A stretch of 64,000 nt of DNA. Source: Methanovulcanius yangii (GTDB lineage: Archaea > Halobacteriota > Methanomicrobia > Methanomicrobiales > Methanomicrobiaceae). Both the position numbers and the translations under genes were made by a program. Positions 7,755-16,664 of this stretch are shown piece after piece (within the stretch, counting starts at the first letter, position 1; each line of letters begins with the position of its first letter). The DNA lies in the NCBI RefSeq assembly GCF_018687785.1, contig NZ_LTBL01000001.1, positions 735,780 to 799,779 of the forward strand, read 5' to 3'. Below the pieces are notes generated by a model. The model was not told where the DNA came from and did not search any database. It saw nothing but the letters and a program-made list of their open reading frames with translations.

Positions 7755-10430
7755 CTACTCCGGGGAGTCGAGAACGCCACGGTAGAGGTGTCCTGCGGTC
7801 AGACCGCCAACGGCGGTTTTCTTCAGATCCTCTTTTTTCCGCTCCAGAAGCGACAGGAGCTCCGCCGCACCCTTCTTCCCGTCGCCTGCCGTCCGTTCCA
7901 TCGCCGCTGCCGCTTCGACGTACGCGGCGGTGACCGTCCGCGTGTATGCCGGAGGCTTGATGCGGCAGTCGAGAATGATCTCTGCAATTCCTGCATCGGC
8001 GAGTCGGGGGAGTGAGTCGACAAGACAGGTCTCCCGGGAGTTCCAGATATGGGTCCGGCACGCATCGTCGGTCGTCACCGGGAATATGTGGCCTTTCGCG
8101 TCGCGTATGCCTGCGACCATCCCGCGGCGGCGGCACCGTTTCCTGCCGGGGCAACCTGTTGCGGTCGCAAAGATGCAGTCCTCGGCGACGGCAAGTTCCG
8201 CCGGTCCGTGGACGAGGTATGCAAGACGGCAGGGTTCCTCCGGGGCGTCCCCCGCGGCGATGGCGGCGCAGGTACGGATCTGATCAAGGGTCATCTCGGG
8301 CGAGAGCGTAAGCGCCCCGCACCACGGCCGAAGGGCCGCCACCGCCGCCGCGTTGAAGACGTTCAGTCCCGCGGCTCCCGCAACGGGCATCACCGGATCA
8401 GCCTCCCGGACCGCCTCTACGGCCCCGAGGCCCTCGACCATCACGCCGTCGACGGAACCCCTGACGCCGGAGAGGAGGGAAACGGCCATCCGCAGCCACG
8501 CTTCCCGGGTGATATGGGGCCACTTCCATACAAGGACGGCACCATGTTCCCGGCAGATTGTCGCCGCCGCTTCGATGGCTCCCTTCAATACTTCCCGCTG
8601 CTCCTCCACGGTGTGGACCCCGGCGCCTCCCTCGTGTTCACCGGGCGCTCCTCCGCATCCAGAGGGTTCGAAACAGACCCGCGTGGCCCCGGCGTGGGCG
8701 GCGGCTGCGACCCCCTCGAGGGTTGAAACCCAGACCGCGACCTCAGGGGGCGCTCCTTCTCCCTTGCGAAGGTCATAAGCGGCGCTTCTCCGGGCGACCT
8801 CCCCGGCGACGGCTCGCTTTGCCGCTTCAACCGCCTCCGCTTCGGGTCGGTACTGCGCCGCGACCGCGGCCACGAGCCCCTCGAAGAAGCTGCGCCGGAA
8901 TGCGTTGATGGCCCCGATGGGAAGGAAGAGATCACCCGGATAATCAATCGTGAACTCTTCTATGGTATACGGGACGTCGCCCGTCCGGCCGATAAGCTCC
9001 CGGAGTTTTCCGGCGGAAACCGGCTGTGTACGGGCCGGCTCCATCGGGACAGGGGAGACGAGTTCGAACGTGACCTCGCCCCGGCGGGTCCGCACCGTCC
9101 CCGCAAGGACAGGGGTCGCCTCCCGGAAGCTCAACCGGAGGTGGAGCGGGAGCGGACGACGAAGCGGTGCATGCATGATATTCGCATGGGCCGCGGCAAC
9201 CGCCTTTCCCGAGGTGAGGAATACCTCAGCCCCAACGGCCACCCGCTCCCGGACCGGGAGTTCCACCACATCACCTCTCCGGTCGGGGTCCCGGCGCAGG
9301 ACGACAGGGACGGCGTCCGAGCGGTCCGGGCGGAGGGCGATCACCATCCCGTCGCCGGCTGCCGGGTCATGCATCCCGTTCAGCCGGACGAGGGCGATGC
9401 GCCGTGACGGCTGCATTTTGATGACCGCCCCGATGAGAAGGCCGCGGTTGGCGGCAAAGTCCTTTCCCATCACCGTACCTGTGCGACCGTCGAGGAGGTA
9501 GCCGCCGGTAAACTCCCTGTTGAACGCCTCCAGAAGGAGACGCATGTCCGCATCCGAGGGCGAAAATCTCCCCTTTGCCGTCGCATCGAGCGCCCGCCGG
9601 TAGACGGCGACGACGGCCGCCACATACTCCGGCGACTTCATCCGCCCCTCGATCTTCAGGGCATCGATACCGGCCGAAAGCACTTCTGCCGTCCGTGGAT
9701 AGGTACAGAGATCCTTCGGCGAGAGGAGATACGACGGCCCCTCCCCCATCGTCCGCACCCGTTCGGGGCGGCCGTATTCATCTGCCTCCCACGTGAGAAG
9801 CTCGTAGTGCTTGCGGCAGGGCTGGGCGCAGGCGCCCCGGTTGCCGCTTCTCCCCCCGATGAGGGAGGAGAGGAGACACTGGCCGGAGTAGGAGTAGCAG
9901 AGGGCCCCGTGGATGAAGACCTCCAGGCCCATCCCAAGCACGTCCGCGGCGGTGCGGGCGTCTGCAATCTCCGACGCCGTCATCTCGCGGGCAAGCACCA
10001 CCCGCCGGGCGCCGAGTTCGTGGACCGCACGAATACCCTCCACCGAGTGGACGGTCATCTGGGTGGAGGCATGCAGCTCGAGGCCGGGGACGAGGCGGTG
10101 GAGGAGGGCGAGGAGACCTGCGTCCTGGACGATGATGCCGTCAACCCCCTCCCGGTAGAGGGCGATAGCGTCACCGAGGGCGTCTGCCATCTCGGCATCG
10201 GCGATGAGGGTGTTGATGGTGACATACACCCTCATGTCCCGCTCGTGGCACCGGGCGATGACGGCGGCGATCTCCTCCGGGCTAAAGTTCGTCGCGTATT
10301 TCCGGGCGCCGAACCGCCTCCCCGAGAGGTAGACCGCGTCCGCTCCGGCGGCGATGGCGGCATCGAGCGCCTCCGGCGACCCGGCCGGTGCAAGAAGCTC
10401 CGGCATATTCTTTCTTGCTGCATCCCCCAT
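7755..10430 (-). CDS. U32 family peptidase-like protein with DUF3656 region
   Basis: 891 residues. The N-terminal TIM-barrel U32 domain begins MPELLAPAGSPEALDAAIAAGADAVY, includes the ELHASTQMTVHS strand and has the signature EVFIHGALCYSYSGQCLLSS, followed by NRGACAQPCR; those Cys form the Fe-S/metal site in family members. Bacterial relatives hydroxylate or modify RNA (RlhA, TrhP) and earlier ones were called collagenases. Residues about 340-530 resemble DUF3656, and a second barrel-like part follows, with late Cys (CPGRKRCRR, DDACRTHIWNSRE). The start may instead be the internal ATG at 10406. A TATA-like GTTTATGC at about 10459-10469 supports 10430. It is transcribed away from gdhA. Confidence 0.85.
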   Translation of the reverse strand: MGDAARKNMPELLAPAGSPEALDAAIAAGADAVYLSGRRFGARKYATNFSPEEIAAVIARCHERDMRVYVTINTLIADAEMADALGDAIALYREGVDGIIVQDAGLLALLHRLVPGLELHASTQMTVHSVEGIRAVHELGARRVVLAREMTASEIADARTAADVLGMGLEVFIHGALCYSYSGQCLLSSLIGGRSGNRGACAQPCRKHYELLTWEADEYGRPERVRTMGEGPSYLLSPKDLCTYPRTAEVLSAGIDALKIEGRMKSPEYVAAVVAVYRRALDATAKGRFSPSDADMRLLLEAFNREFTGGYLLDGRTGTVMGKDFAANRGLLIGAVIKMQPSRRIALVRLNGMHDPAAGDGMVIALRPDRSDAVPVVLRRDPDRRGDVVELPVRERVAVGAEVFLTSGKAVAAAHANIMHAPLRRPLPLHLRLSFREATPVLAGTVRTRRGEVTFELVSPVPMEPARTQPVSAGKLRELIGRTGDVPYTIEEFTIDYPGDLFLPIGAINAFRRSFFEGLVAAVAAQYRPEAEAVEAAKRAVAGEVARRSAAYDLRKGEGAPPEVAVWVSTLEGVAAAAHAGATRVCFEPSGCGGAPGEHEGGAGVHTVEEQREVLKGAIEAAATICREHGAVLVWKWPHITREAWLRMAVSLLSGVRGSVDGVMVEGLGAVEAVREADPVMPVAGAAGLNVFNAAAVAALRPWCGALTLSPEMTLDQIRTCAAIAAGDAPEEPCRLAYLVHGPAELAVAEDCIFATATGCPGRKRCRRRGMVAGIRDAKGHIFPVTTDDACRTHIWNSRETCLVDSLPRLADAGIAEIILDCRIKPPAYTRTVTAAYVEAAAAMERTAGDGKKGAAELLSLLERKKEDLKKTAVGGLTAGHLYRGVLDSPE

Positions 10431-10487
10431 GTATGCATCATCGTATGCGCCGCGGACGCATAAACATCGGGGCGCCGGCGATGGGGG

Positions 10488-10497
10488 TATATATAGG
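10488..10497 (+). promoter_or_regulatory. TATA box for gdhA
   Basis: GTATATATAG is a near-ideal archaeal TATA box about 33 bp before the gdhA ATG at 10526, giving a leader of only a few bases. Confidence 0.65.
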
Positions 10498-10525
10498 GTG
10501 AGAAAGGATGGTTGTTCAACGGTGA

Positions 10526-11779
10526 ATGGTGATGAACGACGAAGATCTTCTGGAAGTGGTGCACCAGAACCTCTGCGCCTGCGCCCTGGACCTCTCGCTC
10601 TCCAAGAACATCGAAGCGCTCCTCAAACATCCCCGGCGTGAGCTGCACGTCTCCATCCCGGTGATGATGGACGACGGGAGAATCGAGACGTTTCAGGGGT
10701 TCCGCATCCAGTACAACAGCGCCCGCGGACCCACCAAGGGCGGCATCCGGTTTCACCCGGCGGAGACCGCGAACACCATCCGCGGCCTTGCCGCCATCAT
10801 GACCTGGAAGTGCGCCCTCCACGACCTCCCCCTCGGCGGGGCGAAGGGGGGGGTCGTCTGCAACCCGAAGACGATGAGCGAGCGGGAGCTCGAGAATCTC
10901 TCCCGCGCCTATGTCCGGGCCGTCGCCGACTTCATCGGGCCGGACCGGGACATCCCGGCACCGGACGTCTACACGAACGAGCAGATCATGGCGTGGATGA
11001 TGGACGAGTACTCGGCGATCACCGGCACGACCACGTTCGGCGTCGTCACCGGCAAACCGGTCGTCCTCGGGGGGTCCGAGGGGCGCCATGACGCGACGGC
11101 CCGCGGGGGGTGGATAGCCATCCGCGAGGCCGCGAAGGAGACCGGCCTGGACCTTGCCGGCGCGACGGTCGCCATCCAGGGCTACGGGAACGTCGGCTCC
11201 AACGCGGCCATCTGCGGTGCCGACCTCTACGGGTGCTCCATCGTTGCCGTGAGCGACTCGAAGGGCGGCATCCACCATCCGGAAGGGCTCGACCCGCATG
11301 CCGTGATGGCGCACAAGGAAGAGACGGGGTCGGTCGTGGGCTTTGCCGGGGCGACGGAGATTACGAACGAAGAACTCGTCGAACTGGACGTGGACATCCT
11401 CATCCCGGCGGCCCTGGAGAACGTGATCACCGAAAAGAATGCGGAGCGGGTGCGGGCACGGATCATCGCGGAGTTTGCAAACGGCCCGACGACGAAGGGC
11501 GCCGACATGATCCTCGAACCGAAAGGAGTGCACATCATCCCCGACTTCCTCTGCAACGGGGGCGGGGTGATCGTCTCATACTTCGAGATGGTGCAGAACT
11601 TCAATATGGACCACTGGTCCGAGGATGAGGTCTACCGCCGCCTCGACGAGAAGATGACGCAGGCCTACCACAAGGTCTTCGAGAGCGGTAAAGGCTACGG
11701 CGTGGGGATGCGGCAGGCCGCCTACTCGGTCGCGGTAGAACGCGTTGTCCAGGCGATGATCGGCCGCGGCTGGATTTGA
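10526..11779 (+). CDS. gdhA: Glutamate dehydrogenase (Glu/Leu/Phe/Val family)
   Basis: 417 residues, a hexameric-type glutamate dehydrogenase that links 2-oxoglutarate and ammonium to glutamate with NAD(P)H. The substrate domain carries RIQYNSARGPTKGGIRFHP and the catalytic-Lys motif PLGGAKGGV; DIPAPDVYTN follows. The Rossmann domain has VAIQGYGNVGSNAA, so a GxGxxG nucleotide loop is present. The C-terminal IIPDFLCNGGGVIVSYFEMVQN segment is standard. A GGTGA just before the ATG at 10526 supports that start; a second ATG at 10532 is nearby. The gene is convergent with the methyltransferase gene 24 bp downstream; the gap is A/T-rich. Confidence 0.96.
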   Translation: MVMNDEDLLEVVHQNLCACALDLSLSKNIEALLKHPRRELHVSIPVMMDDGRIETFQGFRIQYNSARGPTKGGIRFHPAETANTIRGLAAIMTWKCALHDLPLGGAKGGVVCNPKTMSERELENLSRAYVRAVADFIGPDRDIPAPDVYTNEQIMAWMMDEYSAITGTTTFGVVTGKPVVLGGSEGRHDATARGGWIAIREAAKETGLDLAGATVAIQGYGNVGSNAAICGADLYGCSIVAVSDSKGGIHHPEGLDPHAVMAHKEETGSVVGFAGATEITNEELVELDVDILIPAALENVITEKNAERVRARIIAEFANGPTTKGADMILEPKGVHIIPDFLCNGGGVIVSYFEMVQNFNMDHWSEDEVYRRLDEKMTQAYHKVFESGKGYGVGMRQAAYSVAVERVVQAMIGRGWI

Positions 11780-11803
11780 AAAACGAATGGAATAATTATA
11801 TAT

Positions 11804-12637
11804 TTATTCCGCCACGCAGACCCAGGCGTCATAGATGGGATCGGCATCGTGAGCGAAGATCTCGCAGGGACGCCCCATCTCTTCGCACCACTCACCGATG
11901 AGCCGGATCTCCGGTTCGGTCGCGGTCGACATCAGCGTCCGTTTGCTTAAGTACAGGAGCTCCCAGACGATCTGCTGCCACATCTCGCTGTTGAAGGACG
12001 TGATGTCGCCGAGCATGAGACCCGCCCCCAGTTCGGCAGGGCCGATGTACTCGCCCGCGACGGTCGCATCGATGTGCATCGTCTGCTCGGGAAGAAGGCG
12101 ACCGGTGACAAGCCCGAGGGCGATGAGTTCGGGGTCATTGTCGTAGGCGACGGGGTACGCCCCGCAGTCCCGGAGCGCCGCCGAGACGACGCCCGACCCG
12201 CAGCAGCAGTCGATGCAGGACCGGCCGTCCATGTCATCGTTCCAGACCTCCCGGAGGAGGGAAACGATCATCTCCTGGCGCCCCGGCCGGTTGTCCTCGG
12301 GAGCGGGCCGGACATGGCCGCAGAGGCGGACGTTGTAGTACTCCATCAGGGCCCGCATGTACTCCTGCTGGGGCTCCTGATAGACGTCGCCGCCGAGCTC
12401 CTCCATCCGGTCGAATACCGCGGGAGAGCACGGGCGGCAGACGAAGCTTGCCGCCGTCCACGCACCCTTTGCCCGGACCGCAAAGGCAATCGGGTGGTCG
12501 TTCTCGTTGATTAAAAGGCGGCCTTCCTCCGCCTCGAGCTCGAGGAGTTCGGCCGTGTAATAGTCTTCCGTCAGGTTCGCAAATGTCGGTTCGATGCACC
12601 CGATATCCTCTGTTCCAAAAATATTCTCTATCAGCAT
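11804..12637 (-). CDS. Class I SAM-dependent methyltransferase-like protein
   Basis: 277 residues. The first 120 are an N-terminal domain of unknown fold with several Cys. From about residue 138 a Rossmann motif I is visible, CIDCCCGSGVVSAALRDCG, followed by an acidic motif II (VAYDNDPEL), as in S-adenosylmethionine methyltransferases. The substrate is not evident. The gene overlaps the upstream beta-solenoid gene by 7 bp and is therefore coupled to it. I do not recognise a named family. Confidence 0.65.
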   Translation of the reverse strand: MLIENIFGTEDIGCIEPTFANLTEDYYTAELLELEAEEGRLLINENDHPIAFAVRAKGAWTAASFVCRPCSPAVFDRMEELGGDVYQEPQQEYMRALMEYYNVRLCGHVRPAPEDNRPGRQEMIVSLLREVWNDDMDGRSCIDCCCGSGVVSAALRDCGAYPVAYDNDPELIALGLVTGRLLPEQTMHIDATVAGEYIGPAELGAGLMLGDITSFNSEMWQQIVWELLYLSKRTLMSTATEPEIRLIGEWCEEMGRPCEIFAHDADPIYDAWVCVAE

Positions 12638-13479
12638 GGGTTCCTCTCTATCTTCACGCCGCCCAGCGCCTTGATCGTCCCGTCGACGAAGGCCTCCTCA
12701 TGCAGGGAGAGCTTCTCGCACCGGACATCGCCCAAAATGTGCACTTTCTCGCAGATGGTCACGTTGCCGCCTGCGTAGACGTCGCCGTGGATGGCGTTCG
12801 CCTCTTTTATCTCCGCGAACTCGTCGGCCCGCAGGCTCCCGAAGATCGTGCCCCCCTTCGCGACCGTCACCGAGCCCGCCTTGATATTTCCGTGGAGACG
12901 ACAGTTCTCCCCGATGGACATTGCCTTCGGGACGGAAAAGGTCTGCATGTTGAGGACGGAGTGGGAGGGGATCATCAGGGGCACGCCGGTGATATCGTCC
13001 TCATCGTAGCCGAAGAGCTTATCGAGGATCTCCTGGACTTCCTCCTCCTTTTCTATCCCCAGAAGGGTGACGAGATAGAGGACGATGTAGGTGATGACGG
13101 GCATCGGGTTGCGTATCGATATCCACCCCTTCGCCTCGAAGCCCTTTTCAATCTGGACGTTGTCGCCGATGTCGAGGTCGCCGTTGACGATGAGCCGTCC
13201 CTGGATCTTCACTCCTTCACCCAGGTAGGCATCTTCAGTCACGAAGACGTCGCCCGACACCTCGCAGAAGTTATCGATGCGCAGGTCGCCGTCGCAGTGG
13301 ATGTCACCGTTGAGCGAGGAGAACTCGCAGACGATCACATCCTTGCCATCGAGCCCGTAATCGATCCGGCACCGGTCCCCCACGACGATGCAGCGGTCGG
13401 TCATGAGCGTATGCTCCTGCAATTCCGTATTATCGGGGAGTATGCAGTTCTCGAATAGTTCCCGGGAAGTATCCTCCAT
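12631..13479 (-). CDS. Polymer-forming (bactofilin-like) beta-solenoid protein
   Basis: 282 residues with short repeating hexapeptide-like strands in two blocks, about residues 30-115 (GDIHCDGDLRIDNFCEVSGD) and 180-275 (HGNIKAGSVTVAKGGTIFGS). They are separated by a hydrophobic segment (PVITYIVLYLVTLLGI) and an acidic helix. This pattern builds a left- or right-handed beta solenoid, as in bactofilins and acyltransferase LbH domains; the hydrophobic insert could touch the membrane. A TATA-like TTTCTATAGG lies about 15-20 bp upstream. Probably a scaffold or cytoskeletal element, with the methyltransferase-like protein as partner; this pairing is inferred from overlap only. Confidence 0.65.
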   Translation of the reverse strand: MEDTSRELFENCILPDNTELQEHTLMTDRCIVVGDRCRIDYGLDGKDVIVCEFSSLNGDIHCDGDLRIDNFCEVSGDVFVTEDAYLGEGVKIQGRLIVNGDLDIGDNVQIEKGFEAKGWISIRNPMPVITYIVLYLVTLLGIEKEEEVQEILDKLFGYDEDDITGVPLMIPSHSVLNMQTFSVPKAMSIGENCRLHGNIKAGSVTVAKGGTIFGSLRADEFAEIKEANAIHGDVYAGGNVTICEKVHILGDVRCEKLSLHEEAFVDGTIKALGGVKIERNPC

Positions 13480-13545
13480 GATGACGCCTATAGAAAGATA
13501 CGTTGCCGGAACCTTATGATTCTTGCCACTTTGTTTTTCAGGAGG

Positions 13546-14052
13546 TCAGAAGGGACAGGCCCTCCGGCCCCCATGCTTTGTGAAGTACTTCTGGTGATAG
13601 GATTCGGCCTCCCAAAACCGGCCTGCGGGCTCGATGGCGGTCACAATGGGTCGGCCGAATGCATCCTCGTCTGCGAGGCGATCGCGGATATTTTCTGCAA
13701 TTCGGCGTTGGTCGTCGGAATGATAGAAGATCACCGAGCGGTACTGGCTTCCGACATCCGGGCCCTGGCGGTTGTGGGTGGTTGGGTCGTGAATGGAAAA
13801 GAAGATCTCGACGAGCTCGCCATACCCGATTATGGTGGGGTCGAAGGCGACCTCGACAGCCTCGGCGTGCCCCGTCCGGCCGGTGCAGACGTCCTCGTAG
13901 GTCGGATGCGCCATCGTCCCGCCGGTGTAGCCGACACGGGTCGAAACGACGCCCTCGAGTTCAGCAAACCGGGCCTCGACGCCCCAGAAGCACCCTGCCG
14001 CAAAGGTTGCCGTCTCGCGGCGCTCTGCAGCGAAGTCCGCCGTGCCCTCCAT
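13546..14052 (-). CDS. msrA: Peptide-methionine (S)-S-oxide reductase MsrA
   Basis: 168 residues. The catalytic motif is AGCFWGVEARF, with Cys21 as the nucleophile, followed by the usual VGYTGG, YEDVCTGRTGHAEAVEV, FFSIHDPT and SQYRSVIF signatures. MsrA reduces methionine-S-sulfoxide in proteins and free methionine. Length is normal for the single-domain enzyme. No MsrB is fused or adjacent. It lies in the same direction as the ribosomal operon, 110 bp after the eS1 stop, and could be read from it or from its own promoter. Confidence 0.95.
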   Translation of the reverse strand: MEGTADFAAERRETATFAAGCFWGVEARFAELEGVVSTRVGYTGGTMAHPTYEDVCTGRTGHAEAVEVAFDPTIIGYGELVEIFFSIHDPTTHNRQGPDVGSQYRSVIFYHSDDQRRIAENIRDRLADEDAFGRPIVTAIEPAGRFWEAESYHQKYFTKHGGRRACPF

Positions 14053-14162
14053 GGGCGCTTAATCGGCGAGGTATAAGATAATGGTTTGCCCTGCGTGCGC
14101 CGGAGCCATGCCGGGGCGTTTTGAACGGGAAAAAAAGAAAGATGCGATGCCTGAACGGGTGT

Positions 14163-14924
14163 TCAGGCGGTCTCTTCTTCCTCGGAAGCGGCCTCGTCGG
14201 CTGCCTCCTCGGCTTCTTCTGCGGGCTCTTCAACGGGTGCCTCTTCGGGGGCAGGCTCGGCGGCGACAGGCTCGGCGGCGACAGGCTCGGCGGCGACAGG
14301 CTCGGCGGCCTTTGGTGCCGGAGCGGGGGTGCCGGTTGCGGTCACTTCGCCCTTCGACTTGATCACTTCGACACGGCGGGTCGGGTAGATCTTCTTGACG
14401 ATCTTGAAGACCTCGCGGGAGATGTCCCCGAGAACCATCTCGCGGACGAACTGGTCGTAGGTGACGGACCGTGACTTTGCGATGAGGTATTCGGTGATCG
14501 TCTGGCGGATTGCCTTTGCCTGGCTGATGTCCGCACGGGAGATGGTGAAGCACGTCGCTGTCACGCGGATCTTCCGGCCTTCCTTCGTGGTAAGAAGGAC
14601 GAGCGAGTCGATACGGGAGGTGCGGCGCTTGACCATTGCGCGGAGGTAGTCCTTGGTAACCTCGTGGCCGACGAACTCGGTGTATGCGGCGTCGCCTGCG
14701 ACATTGACGACCTTGAAGGCCATCTTCGTGTTCTGCTTCGAGTAGTCGGAGGTCATCTCGCCGAGGGTGGTGCGCATGACGCGCCCGTATACCTTCTCGG
14801 GGTCTGCTGCGATCGTCTCACCAAGGTATGCACGGTCGAAGTATTCCGGTGCATAGACCTTGTACCAGTTCTTGGCCTTCCAGCCTTCAACTCTGCGTCC
14901 AACTTGCTTTTTTCGTTTTGCCAT
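14163..14924 (-). CDS. rps3ae: Small ribosomal subunit protein eS1 (S3ae) with an acidic repeat tail
   Basis: 253 residues from the ATG at 14924, which matches the family start MAKRKKQVGRRVEGWKAKNW; the longer frame to 15023 lies inside serS. Residues 1-195 are a normal archaeal S3Ae: YDQFVREMVLGDISREVFK and IYPTRRVEVIKSKGE. The last 58 or so residues are an extension, Ala/Pro/Glu-rich: PAPAPKAAEPVAAEP repeats, then a very acidic stretch ending EEEETA. It is encoded partly by a 15-bp tandem repeat. It is the last gene of the uS15-DHH-Pcc1-SerS-eS1 unit. Confidence 0.95.
   Translation of the reverse strand: MAKRKKQVGRRVEGWKAKNWYKVYAPEYFDRAYLGETIAADPEKVYGRVMRTTLGEMTSDYSKQNTKMAFKVVNVAGDAAYTEFVGHEVTKDYLRAMVKRRTSRIDSLVLLTTKEGRKIRVTATCFTISRADISQAKAIRQTITEYLIAKSRSVTYDQFVREMVLGDISREVFKIVKKIYPTRRVEVIKSKGEVTATGTPAPAPKAAEPVAAEPVAAEPVAAEPAPEEAPVEEPAEEAEEAADEAASEEEETA
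14253..14309 (-). repeat. 15-bp tandem repeat inside the eS1 tail
   Basis: Four tandem units of AGGCTCGGCGGCGAC (plus strand) encode the AAEPV repeats. The units are virtually identical, so copy number could vary by slippage without changing the frame. Confidence 0.85.
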
Positions 14925-14949
14925 AGTATTACCTTTTTTTTTATTTTTT

Positions 14950-16464
14950 TCAGAGGAACCTGAAGACCTCTTCAGGTTCACCGACCAGCCGGGCGACTTT
15001 CTCCGGCCAGTTTGCCATATCAAATCCTTTCTGTCCGAGGAAGGCTGCCACCCAGCGTTCGAGACCGATGCCCGAACATCCTGACCAGCACTCCTCGCCG
15101 CTCTGCACCTTCACGTTGAAGCCCTTCGGGTACTTGTTCCCGTTGATGCTCACGTTCTGGAACTCGAGGTAGCTGCCGTTGTAGGGCAGGTATGCCTCAT
15201 AGTCGGTCGTCCCGACACGCTCGGTCTCGGAGACGCCCACGAGGCCCTCCTGGGCCATGAACCAGGGGGTCACCCGTGCGGAGCGCCACTCGAGCTCGAG
15301 GATGTCCTCGAAGACCCGGCTGTAGGCCGCGTGGAGTTCGTCTGCGACCGCGATGGTCTGCTCCTTCGTGCCGAGCCAGAGCACCTCGATGCGGTGGAAC
15401 TCGTCCACGCGCTCGATGCCGTGAATCCCGCCGGACTCATACCGGTGGGATGTCCCCGACCGGTCGAAGACCCGGATGGGGAGGCAGTCGTTTGCGAGGG
15501 TCTCGCCCTTGACAAACGGCCAGAAGGGGGGGCACTGTGCATAGCACATGCCGCCGATGGGGCCGTCGATCCGGTCGCGGATCATCTCGATGGGGACTTC
15601 GCCCGTCACCTTGTAATAGTCGGTGACCTCTTCCCAGTAGGCGGGGTCGCGTGACTTCGGGGTGCAGACGTAGTAGATCTCGGGGTAGACGCCCTTTGCG
15701 TGGCCCGAGTTCTTCCAGACATCCCAGGTGACGAGCTTGGGGAAGATCATCTCCTTCCACCCGAGGGGGCGGATGATCTCCTCGATTGCGATCTGTTCGA
15801 GCGCCCGGACGAGCTGGACCGCCTGCGGGGCAAAGATCCACTGGCCGCGGGATGCGCCGTGGCGGATCCACCCGCGGTCCATCATGTCCTCGGTCGGGTT
15901 GCCGGTGTAGACGCCGGTGCGCTTTTCGCTTTCGAAGATGAGTTCCCAGTGCTCGGCCTTGCCGCCGTATGCGGCGCTCTCGGCCTTCTCCTCGATCAGT
16001 TTGACGAGGCGGTCGGGTGCCTTGTTCTCGAGGTCCGCAAGCTCCATCGCAAGCGTGAGCTCGCATCCCTCTTCGTCCGTCTCGACGGACGTGATGAAGG
16101 GGAGCCGCGGGACGCAGGAGTCCTGGACCTCGTCACCGAGACGGATGGAGAAATGACGGACGTCGATGCCGCGAACTCCCAGGCGCAGCTTGCCCATCGC
16201 AGGAGCGATCTGCTTCCTGAACCTGAGCAGTGCGTCGTGGGAGCGGGTGTACGGACCACTCTCGATCCTGAGGCAGAGCCGGTTCTCCTGTACATCCCAG
16301 GACGTAATCTGACCGTACTCGCCTTCAGCGGCGTCCTTGGGGACGCCTTTCATGAAGAGCACGGTATTTGCCTCTGTCACTTTCTCTTCGATGACCGGTT
16401 CCGCCTCAGGGGGAATCGCTGCATTGAAGAGCAGGTCGGCTTCTAATGAGAAACGTAACAACAT
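14950..16464 (-). CDS. serS: Seryl-tRNA synthetase, methanogen type (SerS2)
   Basis: 504 residues of the rare class II SerRS found in methanogens, not the common type. The idiosyncratic N-terminal tRNA-binding domain (MLLRFSLEADLLFNAAIP) has no coiled coil. The core carries GMCYAQCPPFWPF, RSGTSHRYESGG, GIERVDEFHRIEVLW and, near the end, CWSGCSGIGLERW. The first Cys cluster, the motif 2 Glu and the final Cys are the expected zinc ligands that recognise the serine amino group. The start overlaps the end of the pcc1 gene by 22 bp, and eS1 follows 25 bp downstream. Confidence 0.95.
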   Translation of the reverse strand: MLLRFSLEADLLFNAAIPPEAEPVIEEKVTEANTVLFMKGVPKDAAEGEYGQITSWDVQENRLCLRIESGPYTRSHDALLRFRKQIAPAMGKLRLGVRGIDVRHFSIRLGDEVQDSCVPRLPFITSVETDEEGCELTLAMELADLENKAPDRLVKLIEEKAESAAYGGKAEHWELIFESEKRTGVYTGNPTEDMMDRGWIRHGASRGQWIFAPQAVQLVRALEQIAIEEIIRPLGWKEMIFPKLVTWDVWKNSGHAKGVYPEIYYVCTPKSRDPAYWEEVTDYYKVTGEVPIEMIRDRIDGPIGGMCYAQCPPFWPFVKGETLANDCLPIRVFDRSGTSHRYESGGIHGIERVDEFHRIEVLWLGTKEQTIAVADELHAAYSRVFEDILELEWRSARVTPWFMAQEGLVGVSETERVGTTDYEAYLPYNGSYLEFQNVSINGNKYPKGFNVKVQSGEECWSGCSGIGLERWVAAFLGQKGFDMANWPEKVARLVGEPEEVFRFL

Positions 16465-16664
16465 GTGTCCTCCGCTATTGCAAGATTCATCAGGTAATCG
16501 TCCACCGATGCGATCGTCGACCGCAGTTTTTCACTGGTGAGCGTCGTCTCGACGATGCCGTCCAGTGCATGGGTATCCATGCCCAGGAGGTTGTCGGCGT
16601 GCAGCGCGGCCGCGACGCAGTCGGGCCGGGCGTGCCGGGTGCGGATGATGCCGTGCACCTTCAT
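16443..16664 (-). CDS. pcc1: KEOPS complex subunit Pcc1
   Basis: 73 residues from the ATG at 16664. The body matches archaeal Pcc1: IRTRHARPDCVAAALHADNL, then V-E-T-T-L, KLRSTIASVDDYLMNLAIAE. Pcc1 is the dimerising subunit of KEOPS, which with Kae1, Bud32 and Cgi121 makes the t6A modification at position 37 of ANN-decoding tRNAs. Its start overlaps the DHH nuclease stop (ATGA) and its end overlaps serS. TsaC/Sua5, which supplies threonylcarbamoyl-AMP for the same reaction, is encoded at 26.8 kb. Confidence 0.85.
   Translation of the reverse strand: MKVHGIIRTRHARPDCVAAALHADNLLGMDTHALDGIVETTLTSEKLRSTIASVDDYLMNLAIAEDTCCYVSH

Noticed and set aside
10232-11533. 433-residue minus-strand open frame across gdhA
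   Set aside because: gdhA has every family motif on the plus strand; the antisense frame is Arg/His-rich with no motif and also cuts into the U32 gene.
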